From the NCBI GenBank assembly GCA_016859345.1, contig CM029126.1:12305027-12369026 (forward strand): DNA of 64,000 bases. The letters run 5' to 3'. How positions within the stretch are numbered: position 1 is the stretch's first letter; each line of letters opens with the position of its first letter. The translations under genes were made by a program, and so were the position numbers. The notes beneath the pieces are model-generated. The model saw only the letters and a list, made by a program, of their open reading frames with translations, ran no database searches and was not told the DNA's origin. This document shows positions 35,903-50,155 of this stretch, piece by piece. The DNA is from Istiophorus platypterus. Taxonomy: Eukaryota; Chordata; Actinopteri; Istiophoriformes; Istiophoridae.

Positions 35903-38619
35903 ACTCTTGCCCTGCAGACCGATGGTTCATCATTGGTAATTGATCAAAGTATTACAGCTCACAGCATTTCTTGCCAAGCAGCCTCACACGCAGCGCTGAC
36001 ATGATCCTATAACACGAGCAACACTCTCCGAATCTCTCTTTCTCATTTTCCACCCTTTTTCTTACATATTCTCCCTCCTCTGCCTCATTTTTCTACTCTT
36101 ATCTCACTTCTCTCTCTTGCTCTTAAACACTCTTTCTCTTTCCGCTCCTCCTCTTCTTCCTCCATCCATCATCCTCTCCCCTTTCTCTCCCTCTCTCTGT
36201 CCGTGGATATTGACTATGTGGTGTGAGAGAGAGTGTACCAGCAGCATGAAATCTAATGGCAGGCGCTATTAGCCCTTTGAACCAAGCTGTCTCGCTTTCA
36301 CACGGTGCCACGTTCAACAGACACACTTCTGAGCCATTAGATGTACAACAGGCATGTTCTCCTGCACATGCATCCTTTTGCGATCAATCATACGTGCTTT
36401 ATTTTGGTGGTTTTGTCTGAACACATATGATACAGATGGATGGATGTGAAGAAAAGAGAATGAGCAACTCCATGAAAAAGCCGATGGCGAAAGACAAGGC
36501 CAAAACACGTGAAGAACACGTAGACAAATACAAAAAAACAAAACAAAACAGGACATCAGTGGAAATCGGAGATGTGAGCAGCTGAACAACAAGTATTGGA
36601 AGGAAGAAAGACAGAACACTTCGATTAAGAAAAATGTTGTTTAACCTGTGAATAAAACCAGCACTTGTGGTCTTTACCTTAATTTGCGTGTTTATTGATT
36701 TTGTTTTCAACTTTAATTTATTGTCCATTTCATCACCATCCCACCCACCCAGCCAGCCTATTTTACGCTCTAAAGGGTTTGTTCACTTTAAGGCTTCTTC
36801 TATCTCTCAAACCCCAAGTGTCATTCACCACTTTTCTGCCAATACCAACCAATCTCTCCTTCTTATTCTTTCACTTTACTCCCATCAATCCTTCCTGGGC
36901 CACTCTATCCCCCAGTTTCCTCGCATTTCCCTCTGTCTCTGTTCCCAAAGCCCTTACATGAGCAATAGTGATCCCATCAGACACTGGGCCAGCAAAGGAA
37001 TCATAGAGAAGGGAAAGAGAGTGTATGTTCTCTGAGCGCTCCCATGATTGATAGTGATCCTGTCTGATGGCTGTGTATAGACTCAGCACTCAGTGAGACA
37101 TTACCCTCTGACCCAGGTATTGATTCTTGCATTCGCTGCCCCAAACACTAGCCCTGACCCTGCCCGCAAGAAAACCACACAAAAAGGCACACATACACAC
37201 ACCTGCCTACGTGTACAGTCCTACAGATTGATGCTTTGGTGGCATCCTGTGAAACCTGATCAATCTGCTGCATAACAATCATTCTCCCTGCCCACCTCAG
37301 CCCACTTCCTGGCCGAAGTCATGTCCTGCTGACTGATGTGTTTGGGTCAGGGTCTGGAGGCTTGAATGTCAGGGCTGCAGGGAAAAGAGCTCCAGCGCTG
37401 GTATAAACCGTTCTCCACAACAACATTACTCAGATCCCTCTCCCGAGCCACGTATAATATAGGATCTGGGGCAAGAAACAGCGTTTGCCAAGTAGAAGGA
37501 CAATGTGGAATGAGAAGTAGTGCCATCCATCAAGCAGACCTGCGTCAGATAGCTTTTGCAAATAATTCTTTATCTGCTTGCACTTGTTGTAACCTACTTG
37601 AACTGCAAGGTGGGTGGGGTCTGCCATATAAAAGATAACAGCCGCTAAAGAAAACTACTTAGAACTCCCTTTGCTGCTCGTCTTTGCTGTAGCCGACTCT
37701 GCGTGTGTGTGGCCAACTTAGCAAATGTAAGAAAAACTATCCACTATCACGCACTTCAAACAGTGAAAACAAAGGCTTGGAATGATTTGCAACCCTCACT
37801 TGACCCATGTCCACAGACTAGGTAAACACGGATAAGATATTTTTGCCATTGAAAGTCTAGGAAGGCAAAACCCAAAAAGAAAAGCAGGGCAGAGAGGAGT
37901 GCCAACTGAGCTCCAGCCTAATGGGCTTCCAAGACAAAACCACAGCTGGCTTTCAACATTAGTCTCCATGACGACAAAAGAAGCCCTAGCTGTGGAGCTA
38001 TTGTACCAAAAAAAAAGGGGGCTACAGGGGTTCATTGCTTTGTGCGAAAAACCCATCTATCCCCTCTTTATTCACCATCTCTGCTCTTTCTCTCTAATAG
38101 CTAATTAAGTACCACTTATTACTATTCCACATTATTACAAATCATCGGCTATTACTGTGGCAAATGCTGTTTTGCACCGTTTTCAGAGGGGAGGGTTTTT
38201 TTTTTTCTTTTGTTAAATCTCATTTTGGCTTCAAAACGAACAAAGAATAAATGCTAAAAGCAGAGGGGGAGAGCAGGGGTTTGTTACTAAGGGCAACAGG
38301 CAAAATCAGAATTGGTCATGTACTGTACGAACAGCTAGATGTGCAGGTCTCTGTTGCTTCTCGAGTGACTAGAGGAGATATCGAAAGGTGAGATGAGGAT
38401 ACAAGTTTTTACATTGCTCTGAAAAAGGCACAGTTCTCAAAAACCGTCTAAGCAAGTGAAAAGTTGTAACTACTTAAAATTCATCTCTCAACCCTTTTAC
38501 TTTGCTCAGAAAGAGACAAAAAAATCACGCAACAAGGCCAGAGACAAAACAAGAACATGAGTTTTAGGCGCTAATAGAAGTTCTCTTACTCTCAGGCAAA
38601 GCCGGATGAATAAACACTC

Positions 38620-38658
38620 ACTCACACACACACACACACTCACATGCACACAAACACA
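38620..38658. repeat. (CA)n microsatellite
   Basis: Short imperfect CA tract. Confidence 0.85.
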
Positions 38659-40159
38659 CGCGCATGCAAACACAAGGGTGGGACAAGCAGACACCAGCAT
38701 GAAGTCTTGAAGTGTTTAAATGCATCTGGGTATTCTTGTCAGCTAGAAGATGACTTTGAGCTCTAACATTTCAAGCATTATGGATGTTCTATTAATGTAC
38801 TGTGACGTGGGGAATTAATCAAATGTATTCACATATACTCAGTCACGAAGGCCTGAAATTAAATCATGCAGATTGAGACACAATGGTAATCTAAGTGATT
38901 TGTGCTCAATTACCCATTAAGGACAATAATTTTGTTGCGTGAAATCATTGGAGTAAAACAAGGAAAGGAGAAATAACCCCATGCAGTCCCAAAGAAAAAG
39001 GTAAACAATGTTCAGGCTCACTTCATCTCGAGACTCCTTTTATTCTATTCTTTTTCAAAGCAGAACATAAAAGACAAACAGAGCACAGATGTTTCAGTGC
39101 TGAGAACTTCCATGCCATTGTGAAAACAGACACAAAAAGATTTTCCTGGGTGATGAATGAGCCAAAACTCTATCAATGCCAGGTTTTAACTCCAATAAAA
39201 TCCAAAGCACAATAGGCGTAGAAGTGCGGTGTTACTCAATAGAAAAAAGTGTTGGAGTGCTTTTACAGATGCAACTGTAAACTTTGTGTCACAGTCTTTA
39301 ACTGGTCTTTACTCCTAAACAGGCCCGAGAAATATTACTATCCAACAGTGGCCACCGAGACTGGCCCCCTGCATTATGCCTCCCTCACACTCCAGTAATT
39401 TTCATGTGAGAAGTGTCGATATAAACAACGAAAACATGAAAAAAGAGCAGGACAATAATTTTAGAAAATTTGCAAAGAAACACACAGTAATTCGTTTGTG
39501 GAGAGGCGACAACAAGACACGTATTGCTTCCTCACTCTGCGACTAAACGAAACCGAAGTGTAGTTGAAGAAAAACTGCCTCCATACGATTACTCGCACTA
39601 AGATCTAAATCCAGCTGAATTTCAATCTTCTCTATCGGTGTGTGTGTGTGTTTGGGGGTGTCGTTGTCAGTATTCCATGATGTGTCTGACTCTCCGCTGA
39701 ACATGAGCAGACTCTGTCAGACTCGACAGTCTATCAGTGGAACATCCCTCTCCCGTTTCCCTCCGCTCTCTCTGCCCCCCCACTATCACTCATTCTGCCC
39801 TTCTCTCCTCCTCTGTCTCTCCATCCTTATCAGTGTCCTTCCATCTGTCTCTCGTTCAATTTTTCATTTCAGGTTCAATCTTTTTGACGTCCTCTCACTC
39901 CTCCTCCTCCGACTACGACACCTCTCCCATCCTTTCAGTCTTCCTCTACTGGGCTGTCAATTTGGAGCCCCCCTCCTTTCTCACTGTCTCGTGAAGTCAA
40001 TATGCCTCTCCATGTGCTGGCGACCTGTCAATCATCATATGAGAGTCAGCAAATTGTGCCTTCATGTGCACCTCGTGTATGTTTGCTTGTGTGGGGGCAG
40101 TGCTGAGTGCATCTGAGAAGCCTGTTGTTAATAAAATATTAGAAATGAAATATTGCAGG

Positions 40160-40195
40160 AGATATCATAAATTGTCCAGATATCATAAATTGTCT
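40160..40195. repeat. 18-bp tandem duplication
   Basis: Two consecutive copies of agatatcataaattgtc plus one base, differing only in the last base (c or t). Confidence 0.9.
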
Positions 40196-41664
40196 GTCTT
40201 TCTATTGGTTTGTTGTACATGTGATTACAAGTTGCACACAGGATGATCAAAAAATCAAAAAATACATTAACATGTTGTAAACATCCTATGCAATTTTTGA
40301 ATATATGTTTCTAACATACTGTATCATGGTACTGAGAAAGTAACTACACCAGGTTGCAAAAGGATTTCTGTTTTGTTTATGTGGGTACACTTTATGTGTG
40401 TGTTCTCACGCTGCGGCTTCACTGTGACTTACTGCTTTAATTTAAGTGGTAATACACCGAGACCTCCTTTATTTTTTATTATTTTGGCAACATCTCCCCC
40501 ACTAACTGATCGGTGCTTTCTGTAAGTGATTTTGCCCTGCAGTTTCTCTAGGTTTTGCTGGGTTTTTTTGTTCACTGTAACTATTGAACTCCTCATCTGT
40601 TTAGTCCAAAACAAAACTCTGCTTCTGCAGGAGGCACAAAAGACATGACTTTCTATGTGCCTAGGGGTATTTGTCAAGAAAAAACAGGAAATGAAAAAGG
40701 CATCATTTGAATCACTATTGTGTTTCATAAATGGAAATGGAAAGTAAATGTTACCATTTATTCATGTAAAGATATTGCAGATTATTACTTTAATGCAATC
40801 AATGTCCTTTGGACTGCGTGACAAGAAAACGGGAACCAGTGATAACAGCCATGAATCTTACGGTGGGTGGCCAGACACACATTTAAGATCTGATATGCTT
40901 GACATTAAGGTTTATATGTAGCTCTCTTTCTAAAAGCTGTATGAAATATGTCGTATCTATTTGTACTTGGGCATTTATTTAAGCAGGACAAAAGCAGTGG
41001 GATGTGTATATGAGCTCTCATAAAGTCAGCCCACGTCCCAGTGCAACATCCTGGCCATAAGCAATGCCTGCTCTGCTCTGCTTTGCTGCTGGAATATGAA
41101 ATATGCATGGACTATAAAGAGCATATGGACCATCCATCTCAATATCCGCTACACCAGACCATCAAAAAAGATCATTAAATGTAACACACATAGGCTCACT
41201 GGCACACACATGTACACACTAAATGGCATATAAACATGCACTCCCACGTTGTGCGTAATGGTTTATTAGTTTGCTGACAGTGCACAGACAATAACAGGCA
41301 AAGGCATGTGCACGCACACTGACACCTGTGCTAACATGCTTCGGAAAGGGAAGAGATCTGACATTAGTGTACATTTGTTCACTTAGGATTTCTAGCATTA
41401 ATCTAAAGACATTACAAACAGCTGTCACATAATAAAAATATTAAATAGTCTTTCCATTAAGAAACATGAACATATGTCTTTGTTCCCCTGTCTCTGTGAA
41501 ACACAGACACACAGACACACGCATACAGAAAAACACATGTGCCACTCCTCTAAGCTGTCACTCTGTCTATATTTTCTTTACCACACCTCTGTTAGGCTCT
41601 CTGGCCCTCCACTGCGGGGAATTAAAATTTAATATGAGACTTTCACGGAGAGTGGGAGCAACAG

Positions 41665-41668
<4 letters not shown>

Positions 41669-41716
<48 letters not shown>
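41669..41716. repeat. (GA)n microsatellite
   Basis: About 48 bp of uninterrupted AG repeat. Confidence 0.95.
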
Positions 41717-41718
<2 letters not shown>

Positions 41719-44700
41719 GTAAATGTAACTGGAATGTAGTAAAGGTTTTTCAGAACTAACAACTTAAAAACAGGCTACCACTGGGTGTGCACATCTGTAT
41801 CCGAATCTATCCATCTCCCCTCTTTTATCTCTTTCTCTTCCTACCTCACTCTTTCTCTCTCTTCCATCCCCATTCCCTTTCTTTCTCTCGCATCTCTCTA
41901 ATCTCTTTCTAACTATAATATGTGTCAGCAAGGAGTCTGACACCAAGTCAGCGTCATATTCTATCATCCATGCAGAAAGAGACAGGAGCACACGTAAACA
42001 GGACAGCTACAAGACGGGTTTTCGTCTTTATCTAATCTCTTTACTCTTTCAGCCCTTCATTCCTTCATCCCTCCATCTCGCTTCCCCTAAAACTTGTCAG
42101 CAAAGGCGCGGCCAACATCAATCTTCTACCAGGCACTGCTCTCTTGTTACTTCACGCTGCTGCCTAAACAGCCCATTCCTGTCGCTGAAAAGCTCTCCTT
42201 CTATTTGCAAGTACGAGGTTAGCGTTGGACAAAATGTAAGTCTGTACTTCTTGCAAGTATCCAACTTTTCGTCATCTTCACAGAAGAAGACAATAGTTGG
42301 GGAAATTACTCGTTTTTGCCTGGTTCTTCCTGCAGGTGAAATAACTGAACAATATTATAGTTTTATGTTATTGTGGCCAATAGTTTCAAACCATTCAAGT
42401 TCATTCATTTCTGAGAATTTTTTTTTTTCATCAATTGGTAATGGCGAATGGCTCTAAATACTACAGTGCCCATGAGCATCAGCTGCTGGTGCCATGGAGA
42501 GAAAAGGCCTGTGGAAAGTTGTTGCTTTGTTGTTGCAACAAATTACGGCAACACAGATGCCAAATTGATCCAAAATAAGTCCAGAATCTAGGATTAACCT
42601 GCATGTAACCTGAATGTAAAGACAAAGGTGTGTTTAGACAGAAAGCAAGAAAAAAAAAAGAACCACTGGATTGTTTGTTTATTTCATCCCAAACAGCTAA
42701 AGTACCAAATGTTAGTGCAAACACAGTACAAATGTTAGTTCAAGCTCTCTCTCTACAATTTTGTGGTTAATAGCATCTTTGCGTTAGCTTAGTTTGTAAT
42801 CATGCCACCTCTACAATCTTCTTCACATTCTGTCTTTCTTCATACTCTGTCACACAGTAATAAGTAGCTTCCACTCATCTTTAGCACAGCTAAATTTTAA
42901 GCTCCATGACTGGATGACCTGAATGCACGAATGTTTTTGACTTTAGCTTTTTGTTTTTGTTTTGTTTTTTTAAATCAAAGATCAGATACTTTCTAACTCC
43001 TTTTTTTGACTATTCTACAGATGATTCCACCTCATCAAAAGCAATGTGCTCCAACTCCTGGTTTCCGAACACTGCCTATGTACAAACTGAAAAGGATTTA
43101 GATCCGTACGCGTGGATGCCAAATTTGACAAATTCTGGGGATATAATAAAGTATACCCCGGGACTGTCCTTGGTATCGTGCCGCCTTCGGGTTTAAGATT
43201 TAAAAATACCTCTTTTGAACCCAGATGTGCCACCTGCTCACCTCAGCTGCTGTGGGACGCTCCCGACAGACCAACTCCTGGCCTTGTTAACACAACTTTG
43301 ATTCAGCCAATTTCCGGAATATGAAAAGATGATGTTCTGTCTTGGGAGGCTATTGTTGTGCCTTTGTATGTGTACAGCTGGCTAAGGATTATACCGTATG
43401 AGCTGGTGCTTGCGGGCCTTCGCAGATGTGTGTAAGAACACAAGCAGGCACAGCTGACATTACAAAATTCACATAAGAGAAATGAATCAACACTGTTTGC
43501 TATTTGACATTTTCATCCCCTCTGGCAAGGACTCTCTCCCTCGCTTACTGTCCTTTCTCTCCCTTCAAACACACTTTGTTTTTCAGTCCATTCTGTCTGA
43601 TTTAAATCACCTGTTCCTCTTTGCTCCTGCACCTCTCTGTCCTGCCTCTCTCTCTCTGCCTGCCACTGCCAATCTATCCACCCCGGTGTAAAGTTGTAAT
43701 CCTTTCCCCTTTTCTCTCCTGTCGTTTACTTCCCTCTCTATCTTAGTAATTATCTCTCTGCCCTGTCCCCTTGTTGTACCCCCTGTCATCCATCTATCTA
43801 CCTCTATGTAAAATATCTCCCATCTGCTTTCACTTTCATACTCTATTTCTCATTCCCTGCCCTCCCTTATCTCACTGCGCTGACCCCTTCATCTCTTCCC
43901 GCCTTCCCTCCTCCACCCGTACCCCCCCATCAGTGCCCTCCTTCTGCCTGCCCGCCTCCATCTTTCCATCCCTCCTCCCGGTCACGGACTGATTGAAATT
44001 CAAACCTCAGCTTTATCATCAGTCCATGCAGTCGGTGATTTGCTTAGCACACATTCCTGTCCGAGGTTGTAAGCAATCTGGCATTAGGTGTTAGGAGAGA
44101 AGATAAAGCAACATCAGAGGCAGTGGCAGCCGACTTGTCCATCCATTAGTTTGCTGTAATGTTTATCATTACCACTGAGCTAACGGCGGCAGAAGCAGCT
44201 AGCCAGCCAGCACTCTCTCACCTGTCTCAACTCTGAACTTACCTTGTCCCATAGAGTTAACTCACTCTTAATGCTTTGACTCATGCATTAAACTCACACT
44301 GCCCCTGTGGTGGACTTGATGCTTCTTTGTTCTTCTTCCCCTCTCTCTGCTACCTCCACCTATTCTCCATTGTTTCTTCCTGCCTACGAGTCTTTCTCAA
44401 CTTTTCTGTTTTGACATGCTCATCCCATCCTTTCCCCCAAATTTTTCTTTCTCAGAAGAACAAAAATAAGGGGAATGACAGGCAGCAAGATCGGAAGATG
44501 AAATGGTGATGGTTTGCATTAGCAGTATTTTAGGTGCTATTATCCTCACATCATAACCTTCAAGGTTAAAGAAGGTATTTATTTGAAAATATTACAATAT
44601 CTGAGTGCCCATCCCTTTCGCCCTTTTCCAATTACCCAGAAAATATACTATTACCTGTATTGTTATCCTAATAAGAAATCCCACATTCTATTACTTTATC

Positions 44701-44924
44701 AAGGGCTGTGATGATTAGTCAGTCAATAAATTATTCAATCCATAGAAAATTGATTATTCACCTTACATGCAGATTTTCAAGAAAAAAAGACAAGACATTT
44801 CATTGCCTTGGGAACTGTCCTTTGTGATATTCTGTTTTCTGGTGTTTTAAACCACAGAATTGATTTAATCAAGAAAATTAAAAAAATGAATCAGTAATGA
44901 AAATAATCGTAGTTGCAGCCATGA
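44701..44924 (+). mobile_element. small inverted-repeat DNA transposon relic, copy B
   Basis: It begins agggctgtgatgattagtca and ends aatcgtagttgcagcc, so its termini are imperfect inverted repeats of the same family as copy A. The middle (agacaagacatttcattgcc, then tattctgttttctggtg) is a shortened, diverged body. No coding capacity. Confidence 0.7.
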
Positions 44925-45507
44925 TTTTATCTATATCATCCATCCCTGTACGTAGACTTTCCATAATCGGGAAGATTAGAGTGAGGGCTGATACACTATG
45001 CACCTTCTAAAACTAGACCAATTAAGGTAAAGCTTTAGAGTCCATAACATTAGCTGTTAACCAAGAGATGACGAGCAGATGGCGTGTGTGTGCGTGTATG
45101 TGTGAATTAATGTGTAAGTGAATGTGCGTGCATTAGATGGAGAAGGGACCTTTGTTTGCTCATCTGTGTGAAAAGCAGATAGGTTAGATACACATTTGCA
45201 CGTATCATAGCTGCGACTGCGGGCTGACTGGTCCTCATATATGCCCACTTGTGAGTGTGTTTGTGTGTATATTTGTAAGTTCATTAGTGATTACATGAGG
45301 AATTGTCTGGCATATGTGTGTGTGTGCGTATAATCTGTGAGACTGTCATGTTAAAGAGAGCTGCTTCAAAGATGGCAGTGTGAGCTTTTGTTCTTTCTCT
45401 TCAATCAAAGTGCTTCCCTACAGCTTGGCCTGCCAGACAATACCAAAGTCAGCCAACACTGGGCTCTGAGCTTGGCTCTGTCGAACTGACAGACAAGCAG
45501 AGGGCAA

Positions 45508-45525
45508 GAGAGAGAGAGAGAGAGA

Positions 45526-45588
<63 letters not shown>

Positions 45589-45608
45589 ACACACACACAC
45601 ACACACAG
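45508..45608. repeat. (GA)n plus (CA)n compound microsatellite
   Basis: About 78 bp of GA repeat joined directly to about 23 bp of CA repeat. Confidence 0.96.
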
Positions 45609-45777
45609 GGAGAGAAAGAAAAAGAGAGAAAGAGAGAGACCTGTAGGTGAAAGGCCATGAGGTCACTTTCTGTCTTTGGTGCAATGTGATGAAACCGGCA
45701 AGCAGCCAATCAGACATGACGATGAGCCAACCAGGGAATAACCTGCAGGTCAGCTAACACATAGACAGGCACATGCA

Positions 45778-45811
45778 CACTCGCACACTCGCACACTCAC
45801 ACACTCACACA

Positions 45812-45872
<61 letters not shown>

Positions 45873-45876
45873 TCAC
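45778..45876. repeat. (CACT)n plus (CA)n microsatellite
   Basis: Units of the type GCACACTC and ACACTC grade into a pure CA tract of about 50 bp. Confidence 0.94.
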
Positions 45877-46317
45877 AATTATCCACATGGGCTTGTTTGA
45901 ATCACAGCAGAACTTTTCTTGATATCAAGTGTTGCATGTAGAAGGTAATTGGATTGGTTGTAATTGGTCCTGGTTGGCTGATTTGAATAGCAAATGCTGG
46001 CTTTGCATAAACACACAAATTATAGTCCCTCTTTATGTTGTGTGTCTATCTGAGGACATGCCACTGTGTTGCTGTTGTTATATCTGTTGCGATTCTGGCA
46101 GTGAAATTGGCGAGAAGGAGGAAGAGTGAGTGATGCAACAAAGTAGCGAGAGGGAGGAAGTGAGGATGGTCGGGGGTGAGGTGGGGTCAGGGGTGGTTGG
46201 GGCAGAGCGAGAACAGAGCGAGAGGCCAGAGAGGTCAGGGAGAAAGTGAAGGGGAGGGTGAGGACAGCGCTGATGTTTCCAGCAGCATAGCCCTTCCAGC
46301 TTGGCTAATGCTCTATG

Positions 46318-46342
46318 TTTGTGTGTGTGTGTGTGTGTGTGT
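46318..46342. repeat. (TG)n microsatellite
   Basis: Short TG tract. Confidence 0.9.
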
Positions 46343-47145
46343 CTGTGCATGTACGTGTGCCATTACAATGACTCATACTAACTGTAAAAAGGAACACATT
46401 GCTGTTCATTTATTAGTAGAAGGTGTGTGTATTGTGCTATCACACCCTGGTGACACCAAGGGCCTTCTACATGCCAGTGAATGCAAGAGGAGATCTAGAC
46501 ACATGTCTCATGCACAAAACACAAACGCACCCTTCAGTGGTCTCTAAATGAGACAAAGAAACTTGTAAGAAACACACAACGCTTTGGACCTCCCACTGTG
46601 TGCTAGTGCAGTGTCTGCCTTCATGCCTCTTACTTGTCTTTATTGCCCCCTTGTCTCTTGCCTTTCTCTTTCTTAACTTGTTTGCTTTCCTCTCCACTAC
46701 ACTCATTCTCACTCCATCCTCCCCCATTCGCTCTTTGCCTCCCTCTCTCTGCAGTCGTTATGGCAGAGAGGAAGTAGCAGCGATGTCACGTCATCATGTC
46801 TTCCCAGTGCAACTGTGCCTATATGATGTCGTCTATACATCTCATTGCTCCCCTTGCCGTGCATTACAAAGGGCTGAAATGCACCATTTAACAATGACAT
46901 GAAAATGTTACAGTGTATGCGTGTGTGTTAAGTGCTACCAGTGAGAACACACTATCCCTTCTTTACATAACCACTGTGCAAGGAGCAAAGTGGGGCAGCC
47001 AGAGAGACAGCAAAACATTAGAATATGTTTTAGCTTCTGCATACCCTGTTTTTGTGTGTGTGTTTCTCTGTGCGTGTGTGTAGTCAGGGGTCAGATTGAC
47101 AGGGAGATGTTTAAGGGAGAGAAAAGCTGAAGAAATGGAGGGAGA

Positions 47146-47164
47146 CAGGCAGGCAGGCAGGCAG
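47146..47164. repeat. (GGCA)n
   Basis: About five tetranucleotide units. Confidence 0.9.
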
Positions 47165-49306
47165 TCTGGATGGCGTGAGGAGATGGAGGTAGAAGTGATT
47201 TGGTTCTTCATCTCCACCACACCACACCATCCTCTCCAGCTTGTGTGCAGAAAATCGATCAAGACCGTCTGTTTTCAAGGACAGTTCAACTGGTTCTCGG
47301 GGCTGAGGCTTCCCAGAGAAGCCTGAAGAGAGGATGCACAACTTCATCCCATGCCAAAGTCTTTAATTGGAACCTGTGTCGTATACAAAGACACTTGACT
47401 GAGCAAAGACTCCCCACTTGATAAATAAATGTTGCACTGACTCATCTGTCCTTACTTTGTAGCTTTACATCTTTCTTCTTTTGTAACTAAGGAGCAAGTG
47501 AAGGAGGTTAGGAGGTATAAACAAGGAACTAAAAGGAAGCCAATAGAAGACAAGCAGAGTGTTTTGTTTAATGATTGGAGGTTGAATAAACAGTAAGAAA
47601 AGAGAGGGAAGATAGCAGATATAGTGTAATTGGTTACTGTTTATAAGAATTTTCCCTTTCATTAATTGGAAAGTAATTTTTCCCTGCAACGTGTGCAATT
47701 TCATAATATGCAATCAAAATTTCTGAGCACCAATGCTGTGAAAAAAGCATCAAGTTGTTGTCCTGGCTAATCTACTGTGGAGATTTTAATTACTTTAATT
47801 TAATTTTTTGCCACTTAATTTTTCAGTGAGAGTTATCTAAGCTTGCATTCTTCTCTATTCCTAGTGACACTCTACTATTCATAGAGCAAAAACACATTCC
47901 CACCCGAGCGCTGAACAGTCTGGCAACCGCATACTGCTGGTCACCAAGCAGCTCTATGGTACTGACACAGATTTAAAGGAAGTTTCCACTTTGTGCGATT
48001 GCTTTCCAGTGCTTTCGTAACATGGTTGTGGCTCAGGTGATTGTTACAGTGGATCTTAGGGTTATTGTTGTCACCCCTGGCCTTTCCTGTGCACATATCA
48101 AAATTTTCTAGCAAGGCGTTGAACCACAAAGTGCTTCCCTTTTGTCTGGAATGTGAAGGAAAACAGAAAGATATTATGGAAAAATGAAGGAATACAATGT
48201 AATATACTCTCTCTTTGCTTCATTAAAATAGTTTTAATATTCAGAAACAAACAACTCTTAAATATTACAACACAGAGAATCATGTTTTAAACTGTAAAAT
48301 CTAGATCTAATTAACTGCTAGAGGCGTCTTGCTTTGGTTTGTCTATAGATTTTTGTTTTCTGTCTGTTTGGTTGTGAATTTCCAGAAGGCAGCCTCCAAC
48401 ACATCTAGCGAGACAAAGAAGGGATTGGGGTTTTTTTTCCTTAATTCACAATTTATGCATCCTCGCCTTCCCCTCCTTCCTCCCTTCAGCCTGTGACCCA
48501 GAAATCAATTGAGGTCCAACATCTTCTCAAGTTTTGTTTCGAGAGGGGAAAAGAAGAAATACAAATTCTCCGTCTAGTTTTCAGTTTTTAATATGATGTG
48601 TTCATTCGCACTTCCCTGAAAATTTGCAGATTTATATAAACAGGCAAACTCAACTTGTTGTTTGCAAAATTCTGCAGCTTAATGCCAGCACACTGATGCA
48701 ACACTTTGAGAAAACAATTATTGGCTTTTCACTCACACTGACTGATCACTTTCCCCGACTAAATTAGATGTCTCTGGGATTTGTGTGCTGTTTGTAATTG
48801 AAAAGGCATTAATGAGCCTGGTGAGGTATGGCAAAAAGTACTTAAAATGTCTTAAACTATGTGTATTAAAGCAGAATTTGCAATGAAAGGACGAAAAATG
48901 TCAAATATGAGTAAGATGCACTAGTCACAATGTCTTTTAGCGCCTCAGTGATGGGCATAAAAACAGCATTCGCTATGCTTGGTTTAGAGCAACATTGGCA
49001 CTGCGTGAAAACTGCAGCCCCCTCAAACATTTTACATTGCAGCCGTGCAAACGCAGTGGGCTCTGGCCAAACAACACATCTGATCCTGGCTCAACTTTCT
49101 TCTCAGTGCACTGTCATGTGGCAGCTCTCTGCTTTGGGTAATCAACTACATGAAAGCTCCCATAGCAAAAACTATTCTGTTTACCAGGCAAAATTAGTGT
49201 TGTTGTGGTTCAAAATAACTTCCAGTGTTTCGTTGCATTATAAACCAGTGTTAACTAAAACCAGTCTTTGTGGATTCGTTTTCCTCATCTCAGCGGTAAC
49301 AGAAGC

Positions 49307-49311
<5 letters not shown>

Positions 49312-49394
<83 letters not shown>

Positions 49395-49409
49395 GTGTGT
49401 GTGTGTGTT
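49312..49409. repeat. (TG)n microsatellite
   Basis: About 98 bp with a single CG step near the right end; it explains most of a spurious 196-codon open frame across it. Confidence 0.97.
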
Positions 49410-49898
49410 ACTTATCCACTATCTCTTCCTAAGGTTTCCTACGGTTTCAACCCTCAAGCCTTAAACCCAGGATTCTCACTGGTTCCAGGCTACTGTAAGT
49501 CCTACGTCATTTTAAAATGACTATCACTCAGCAGGTCACTCTGTTCTCCTCCATATTTAAAGAATTTATTAGGATCATTATTCAGGAAGTAAAAGTTAAA
49601 AACGGATGAGTAAGGATTACGCTCCATGCCATTCAGTGACAGGGAGTGGCAGTCATTAACTGGAGATATTAATAGACAGGCTATTAGCTTAGGTTGGAGC
49701 TTTGTGTCAGACGCTGTTACAGTTACACTGACTTTCTGTCTCCCTCCTCTGCCTTTCTCTCCCTTAGTTGCATTCTCCTCTCCCCCCAACGCAAAGCCGT
49801 CGTCTTCCCTCACCCAGCCCCAGCTTATCCACTGTGATTCCCCACCTTGACTCATTTGTGCCTTTTCTCTCTTCCCTCCATGTGTGTTTCTCTCTCTC

Positions 49899-49921
49899 GT
49901 ACACACACACACACACACACA
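49899..49921. repeat. (CA)n microsatellite
   Basis: Short CA tract within pyrimidine-rich DNA (49730-50030). Confidence 0.9.
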
Positions 49922-50112
49922 CTCGCTCACTTTCATACACTGGCTCTCTCTGTCACTTTACTCACTCGCACAGTCCTTCCCGCTTCAGGCCCAAACCACT
50001 TCCCCGTGGCGTTTTCTATCTAATCCTGTTTTCCATCATTCCATGCGCTCCTCTTTTCTCTAACATTCACAACATGGTTTTTCTCACCATAAATTCTTAC
50101 CCCCGCCGCCCC

Positions 50113-50113
<1 letters not shown>

Positions 50114-50151
<38 letters not shown>

Positions 50152-50155
50152 ACAT
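50114..50155. repeat. (CA)n microsatellite
   Basis: About 40 bp CA tract with one AAAC interruption. Confidence 0.93.

Noticed and set aside
40429..40728. 99-codon minus-strand frame with protein-like composition
   Set aside because: No recognisable family, no upstream or downstream exons, and the length is plausible by chance in 64 kb; a profile search would settle it.
42951..43324. Overlapping plus- and minus-strand frames of 70-80 codons
   Set aside because: Neither strand shows a known domain or splice context; read as chance frames in intronic DNA.
48930..49520. 196-codon plus-strand frame
   Set aside because: A third of it is a (TG)n tract translated as CVCVCV, and the flanking residues match nothing known.
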